Shown: piece after piece, positions 58,501 through 64,000 of the stretch
Numbering within the stretch: position 1 is the first letter of the stretch
Layout: the number at the start of each line of letters is the position of its first letter
Origin: Chaetomium olivaceum
Lineage: Eukaryota > Ascomycota > Sordariomycetes > Sordariales > Chaetomiaceae
Length of the DNA: 64,000 nt
Reading direction: 5' to 3'
NCBI GenBank assembly: GCA_039881045.1
Contig: JAYWVB010000011.1
Span: 682,001 to 746,000 of the forward strand
Program-made: the position numbers and the translations under genes
Notes under the pieces: generated by a model
What the model saw: only the letters and a program-made list of their open reading frames with translations
Database searches by the model: none
Told to the model about the DNA's origin: nothing

Positions 58501-59984
58501 AGTGACCTTCCCTATTTCATAAACCTCTCTACATTTCCTTAGGCGCCCAAAACCGTTGAGATATCAGATGCCCAGCAACGGAGCGGCATCGAAGTTGACC
58601 GGGAGCTACATGTCTCTTGGGGAGGCAGGAGGGGACTTGAATCGCTTTCTCCGCGCCCGGAAAATCCGGATTGCTGTCGGAAACGTGTAGGTATTGGCGT
58701 TGAGATGGTTGGGTGTTGTTGGGATGAAGTCCGACCTGTTGGGACCAGGATTGAGCGGGGATTGATCACCTTCAATCGACGGGGACAAGCTCGAATCTTC
58801 CAACTCGAAGGACCCGATCTACACGCCATGCCTACATTAGCACCCCATGGGCAAAAAGGCTGAACTCCAAGTGCAAATCCCGACCAAATCTCGACTGTCG
58901 GGACGAAACAAAGGCTATACGGAAGCCCGAAACAACTGTAGGTATTTACTCCATTTACTGTTTTATTGCTTGATCTTCATTTCACGTATTTTCCCGGTTT
59001 CCTTTTCTTATTTCTTATTTTCTTGCCTTCTTGCTTTCCTCTTGAGTTTCGCTTCTTGTGGCCCGGAGGTGACTGGCTACCAAGCTCTTCAATTCCTTCA
59101 TGGCTTTCGGTCCACACACACTCACCTCAACAGCGCTAACCGCGCAGGAGATGGTTGCATCAACCCTCTCAAAACAACCTACCTACCTTACCTTATGGAA
59201 CATCGCAGCTGTTGGCGGGGTAGCTCCCTACTTAAATATGTACCTACCTGCCTAGCTAGGGCTATAAGGTGATTTCCAGTTTTGGATGAAGCTACCAAAC
59301 TCTCGTGCAACGACATGGGGCGTAACGTTGACAGCTACATGTCCCCCCGACTCCACAGTTGGAACAGGTGGTCCCAACACGGGGGCTGGGCAGTCATGCG
59401 TCTCCCCACGCGCAACCCTTCATGAACAAGGGAATGGTTTGCGGCATCCACAAGGTTGGCATGACTTCATTGCCAATCAGATAATCCACCTGACTCTCTG
59501 CGCATGGGCGATCAGGTAACTTACAATGCATCATAGACTGTTTTATTGATCACTACATGAATATGGTCGGGCAGTGTACGCGCCTGTCCCAGCCATGGTT
59601 GGACGGGTCGGATCGGCTGTTTTGTTCTCCCATGGTCCATCTCCTGGCCACCAGGCGGCCATCCCGCGGGAAACGCTTAACCAACCGTCCTTACCCCTGA
59701 CCGCGTTGTTCAAGCAGCAATTTGGCCGCGAAGGGGCGACCTTTATGCTGGCTTGTGATAGGGCTGTCTCAGCTAAATGCAGGGATGAGCATGCTGGACG
59801 GCATATCAGAGGGAACTATAGGTGTAATAGCTTCCTTTTCGGGACGTGAGGCGACATCCGGACCCTAGTATGCTGTTGGACATGGCTGTGTTCATGAACA
59901 CGACACGCTTGAAAGGTCATCCGTCTCTAGTTACCGTTACCTGAGGTAGCCCGCGCTGCCGTCAAGTCCCTGACTGCAAAGCCC

Positions 59985-59991
59985 TATTTAT
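59985..59991 (+). promoter_or_regulatory. TATA-like element of the GH76 gene
   Basis: TATTTAT 76 bases before the ATG at 60067, followed by a C/T-rich leader. Position and context fit a core promoter. Confidence 0.4.
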
Positions 59992-60066
59992 GCCGCCTCT
60001 CCTCGACCGTGGAGCTCAGTTGCCACCTCAGTTGCGCATCCTCATCCTGCATCCGAACGTTCCAAG

Positions 60067-61245
60067 ATGGTATCCTTACGATGGGGCGGCCTTGCCGCTC
60101 GTGCTATTTACGTAATGTCTATACGGGGCCAACACGCTGAACGAGCCACGGCCGAGAATTCTCTGGAAGCAGCCAAGGCACTCCAAGGCTGGTACAATTC
60201 ACAATCCGGGCTCTGGAGCACAACGGGCTGGTGGAACAGCGCAAATTGCCTCACCGTCCTCGCCGACTGGGCGTCAAATGCTGGATCTGCCGCTCAGAAT
60301 CTGGACGTCCGCGGCATCATATCCAACACGTACGGCGGAGCACAGCGTGTGTCTGTCACGGCACAAAAGACGCTCTCCGCCACTGGCTTAACCGATTCAA
60401 CCTACGAATTCCAACCGGCGAGCAAGCGGGGCTTCTCCGAGTTCCTCAACTATTACTACGACGACGAGGGTTGGTGGGCGCTCGCATTGATCAGGTCGTG
60501 GGATGTGACGAAGGAGCAGGCTTACCTTAACATGGCCGAGCGCATCTTCAGGGACATGCAGGCCGGGACAGACGGGACATGCGGCGGCGGCCTCTGGTGG
60601 AGCAAGGAGAAGGCCTACAAGAATGCCATCGCCAACGAGCTCTACCTCAGCGTGGCAGCCAGCCTCGCGAACCGCATCTCGAGCAGGAAGGCAGAGTACA
60701 CCCAGATTGCCAAGGACCAGTGGGCGTGGTTTAAGAGAACCGGCATGATCAACAAGAACAACCTCATCAACGACGGCCTCAAGATCAACTCGGATGGCAG
60801 CTGCGTCAACAACGGCATGCAGACTTGGTCGTACAACCAGGGGGTGGTGTTGGGCGGACTGGCCGAGCTGTCCAGAGCAACCGGCGATTCATCGTACCTG
60901 AACGAGGCCGTCACCATCGCCAAAGCGGCCATTGCCCTCCTTAGCGACGAGAACGGCATTATCCGGGAGGTGGACAAGTGCGAGCCGAACTGCGGTGCCG
61001 ACGGAAGCCAGTTCAAGGGCATCTTTGTGCGCAACCTGCATTACCTGCACAAAGCGTCGCCGCAGGACGCGTTCCGGACGGCGATACAGAAGAACGCCAA
61101 CTCCATCTGGGGGAAAGACCGGAACAACAAGAATCAGCTGGGAATTAAGTGGACGGGGCCGCCGGATCTGGGCGACGGGCCGAACGCTTCGACGCACAGC
61201 TCGGCGATGGATGTAATTGTTGCGGCGCTGGCGATTGGCGTCTAA
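60067..61245 (+). CDS. GH76 endo-alpha-1,6-mannanase-like glycosidase
   Basis: Family GH76 enzymes cut alpha-1,6-mannan of yeast and fungal cell walls. A single exon starts in a CCAAGATGG context and encodes 392 residues. The catalytic pair is D132-D133 in NYYYDDEGWWALALIRSWD, the family signature. Other family blocks are LQGWYNSQSGLWSTTGWWNSAN near residue 40, CGGGLWWSKEKAYKNAIANEL, WSYNQGVVLGGLAEL and FKGIFVRNLHYL. The N-terminus (LRWGGLAARAIYVMS) is only a weak signal peptide because Arg interrupts the hydrophobic part. I see no C-terminal hydrophobic GPI signal, so it looks secreted or soluble, unlike the anchored Dcw1/Dfg5 wall proteins of the same family. Confidence 0.9.
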   Translation: MVSLRWGGLAARAIYVMSIRGQHAERATAENSLEAAKALQGWYNSQSGLWSTTGWWNSANCLTVLADWASNAGSAAQNLDVRGIISNTYGGAQRVSVTAQKTLSATGLTDSTYEFQPASKRGFSEFLNYYYDDEGWWALALIRSWDVTKEQAYLNMAERIFRDMQAGTDGTCGGGLWWSKEKAYKNAIANELYLSVAASLANRISSRKAEYTQIAKDQWAWFKRTGMINKNNLINDGLKINSDGSCVNNGMQTWSYNQGVVLGGLAELSRATGDSSYLNEAVTIAKAAIALLSDENGIIREVDKCEPNCGADGSQFKGIFVRNLHYLHKASPQDAFRTAIQKNANSIWGKDRNNKNQLGIKWTGPPDLGDGPNASTHSSAMDVIVAALAIGV

Positions 61246-61535
61246 ATCTAGTAGAGGGGGAGGGGGGATGTCAAAGAGTGGTCATGAAACGAAGGAATAT
61301 AGATACCATAATGATAACGAACAGGCGCTGCTTAATCGATTTGAATTGGGTTTTACATTCTTTTTCTCAGTATTTTACCTGTGAGATGTGTAAGTTAGTG
61401 AAAACCGGCAAGTACTGCGCTGGTGCCTGAAGTTGGGGGGGTATCATGCCTTCCCAATCAAGCCTCAACCTCGCGAAATACAGACCCACTCTCAAACTTC
61501 AACTCATCAACTTCCCCAACTCTTGACTGACCACC

Positions 61536-64000
61536 ATGGATGCCCCCGAAGACGACCTCGATATAAAACTCCAGAAGATCTCAGGTGATCTTATCGTAGA
61601 TTTTGACAAATCACTCCGCCCATTTCTCAGAAAACCAGATGGCGCAGGCGGAACCGCCTCAGTGCGGTCGCGCGTGCGGGCTCGTGAAACTGAGCGCCTC
61701 ATCTCTTCAGTAAGTTATACCTTAGTTAGTTCTACTCACCCACTCGCTGCCTGGCTACGTCACACATACTGCAATTCACAACACCTCTCCTATCACTCCA
61801 CACCCCATTCAGAAAACAAGACCAGAAAAGAAAAGAAAACCCACCCCAAACTAACCACCCCGCACAGCTCCTTGACCCTTTCCAAGAACTCCCCCAGCTC
61901 CTCGACCCTCACCTGCCCACCTGGCTGCCCATCCTAGGAGACGCCTACCTCGAATACCACCAGCGCCACTACCAGAACCAGCAGAACCAGCGCAACCGCG
62001 GCCCCGTCTCGGACCTGCTCATGCCCTTGCCCCGCGCCATCTGCAAGCTGCTGTACACCTTCTGCAAGATCCGCGGCGAGAAGGTCGTCGTGCGCTTTCT
62101 CAGCAATGAGGCTCGTCACTTGGAGCTGTTGCTCGCGGCCTTGGAGGGAGCCGAGAGGGCAGCCGTGGGAGGAAGAGGAGGTGGTGGTGCCGCTGAGGAA
62201 GCGGCTGTTAGGGGACGGGGCTGGCAGTGGTGGTGGCGGTGGTGGTGTGCTGTGGACGTGGGAGGAGCGCTACGTGGTGCTGCTGTGGCTGTCGCACCTG
62301 ATGCTGGCGCCGTTCGACCTGGCGAGCATGTCGTCGCAGGAGATGGAGGAGGAGGGGGTAGTGGGTGTGGAGGGGTTGGCGTGGCCCGCGGGGCTGCCGA
62401 GTATCACGACGCGTATCGTGCCGCTGGCCATCAAGTACCTGGCGTCGCCGGGCAAGGAGCGTGATGCGTCCAAGGCGCTGCTGGTGCGGATTTCGATGCG
62501 CAGGGATATGCAGGAGTTGGGGGTGTTGGATGCGCTGGTGCGTTGGGCGCTGGCCGCGCTGAGGTCGGAGGGTGCGGCCGAGCGGACGCCGTATCATTAT
62601 ATCGGGGTGCTGTCGTTTTTGGCGGGCATTTTGGCGTCGTCGGCGGATACGTCGGATATGGATCGGTATTTGACTACCATCTTCCACGCTGTGCATGGGA
62701 TAGCGTCCGAGGGAGACAAGGCGGGGTCGATGATGGCGTCGGCTCTGGCTCGCAAGACTATGATCAAAGTCATCCGGGCAGTGGCTGTTCTTATTCTCCG
62801 CAACCCGCAGGATATGGAAGGCATGGAGATTGTCGAAACCACCATCGGGTTTCTTTTGGAGTGTTTGGCGGACAACGATACGCCGGTCCGCTTTGCCGCT
62901 AGCAAGGCTCTCGGTGTCATCACGCTAAAGCTGGAAGAAGATATGGCCTCCCAGGTGGTCGAGGCCGTCCTTGAATCTTTGAACAAGAACGTTCTGCGTG
63001 TTAAGGACCCCAGCAACCCCCAGGGAACTTCAAAGAAGGACCTCAGCATGGTCGACCCATTGGAGTGGCACGGCCTCATGCTTACGCTCTCTCACCTCCT
63101 CTATCGGCGTTCTCCACCCGCGGAGACTCTCGCAGACATTGTGCACGCCCTGCTCATGGGCCTATCCTTTGAAAGACGAAATGCTTCAGGCAGTTCTACG
63201 GGCGCAAATGTGAGGGACGCAGCGTGCTTTGGCACATGGGCTCTCGCCAGGCGATATACTACGCCGGAACTGCTGGCGGTACCAACCGCGTACATGGCCG
63301 ATGCTCGCCCAGGAACTTCAATCTTGCAGGTCATCGCTACTAGCCTCGTTACTGCCGCCTGTCTTGATCCATCAGGGAACATCAGGCGGGGATCGTCAGC
63401 TGCGCTACAAGAGCTGATCGGACGCCACCCCGACACCGTCGAGAAAGGTATCTGGGTTGTCCAAACCGTCGACTATCATGCAGTGGCACTAAGGTCTAGG
63501 GCCATCCAAGAGGTTGCCCTAGGTGTGGCCAAGCTCTCGGGCCAGTATGGAGAGGCCATATTGGATGGCTTGCTCGGCTGGAGGGGGGTCGGCGATGCCG
63601 ATGCCGCTTCACGACGGGCTGCTGGTGCTTCCTACGGTATGATTACTGCAGAGCTGGCCATAGAAAACTCCGCCCCCCTCCAACGGCTAACACAGTCCGT
63701 TTCCCTGGTACTGGATCGCATCAAGTCGCTCGAAGCCCGGCAGGTCGAGGAGAGACACGGCTTATTTTATAGCCTCGCTGCGGTCCTTGACGCTCTTCCT
63801 TCCGTTGCTGCTGGAGCGCAGAGGACGGCGATATTCGATGAGCTTGTTCAGCTCTCGCTAGATGCGCTACTCGGTATCCTCGAGGACTGCGACACGAAGA
63901 CATACCGCAAACCGGAGCTCATTGCAGAAGCGGCAAGCCGACTAATCATTTCATCGTTCCCTATCCTCCAGGCAGCTACATCCGCCGACTGTACCTTGCT
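61536..64000 (+). CDS. Tubulin-folding cofactor D (TBCD), C-terminus beyond the window
   Basis: TBCD captures beta-tubulin and, with cofactors C and E, releases folded alpha/beta dimers; it is built of HEAT repeats. Exon 1 is 61536-61709 (MDAPEDDLDIKLQKISGDLIVDFD...SRVRARETERLISS). After a GTAAGT...CACAG intron, exon 2 starts at 61868 (LLDPFQELPQLLDPHLPTWLP) and runs open to the right edge. Family blocks include LPRAICKLLYTFCKIRGEKVVVRFLSNEARHLELLL, WTWEERYVVLLWLSHLMLAPFDL, RFAASKALGVITLKL and NVRDAACFGTWALARRYTTPELL. One frame change occurs at the GGG of 62167-62169: ALEGAERAAV passes to EEEEVVVPLRKRLLG only if one G is ignored. This is probably an indel. Homologues are about 1200 residues, so a third or more is missing here. 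Confidence 0.9.

Larger units (their letters stand above)
53261..60066. other. 6.8 kb without a recognisable gene
   Basis: Open frames of 150-320 codons (for example 53481-54431 and 54259-55110, plus) have no domain and overlap each other in different frames. A GT microsatellite lies at 55466-55502. AT-rich stretches occur near 58940-59050 and 59180-59260, the latter with ACCTACCTACC and GTACCTACC elements. The final ~100 bases are the promoter of the GH76 gene. Confidence 0.4.

Noticed and set aside
1064..64000. Programmed ribosomal frameshifting as the reason for the frame changes
   Set aside because: The sites share no slippery heptamer or downstream structure that I can see, and they go in both directions (some +1, some -1).

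Overview
The window looks like nuclear DNA of a filamentous ascomycete, most likely a Sordariomycete close to Sordariales/Chaetomiaceae. The evidence is short GT-AG introns (about 45-120 bases), several with CTAAC-type branch sites, GC-rich coding sequence, AT-rich intergenic blocks, and a housekeeping gene set typical of this class. I recognise 14 protein genes outside transposons, several multi-exon, plus two transposable elements. I see no rRNA, tRNA or CRISPR.

Layout. 1-6758: a partial unknown gene, the Smc5/6 subunit NSE1, a seven-helix membrane protein, and an unknown coiled-coil gene with an internal stop. 6759-10797: an AT-rich block that received a 5'-truncated LINE retrotransposon flanked by a perfect 13-base target duplication. 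10798-16144: mitochondrial ribosome-release GTPase MEF2, divergent from retromer subunit VPS17, which carries a run of 32 glutamines. 16145-20672: no recognisable gene. 20673-24530: a zinc polyol dehydrogenase and COP9 signalosome subunit 6. 26243-28337: a proline-rich protein and a small Cys/His protein. 28476-28960: an old tandem repeat. 29722-32521: a Mutator-like DNA transposon with both terminal inverted repeats. 35486-47276: an amino acid permease, the SSU-processome protein UTP21 and the inositol pyrophosphate kinase VIP1. 47277-60066: a gene-poor stretch holding one 56-residue Cys-rich protein. 60067-64000: a secreted GH76 mannanase and the first part of tubulin-folding cofactor D.

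The most striking global feature is that many conserved genes (NSE1, MEF2, UTP21, VIP1, TBCD, the permease, two small genes and the transposase) show one-base frame changes, mostly inside short homopolymers. Every flank continues the same protein in the next frame, and the spliced exon sums become multiples of three if the single base is allowed for. Sequencing or assembly indels are the simplest explanation. A real decay process is the alternative, but it would be surprising in so many presumably needed genes. The genes do not form a cluster with one shared function.
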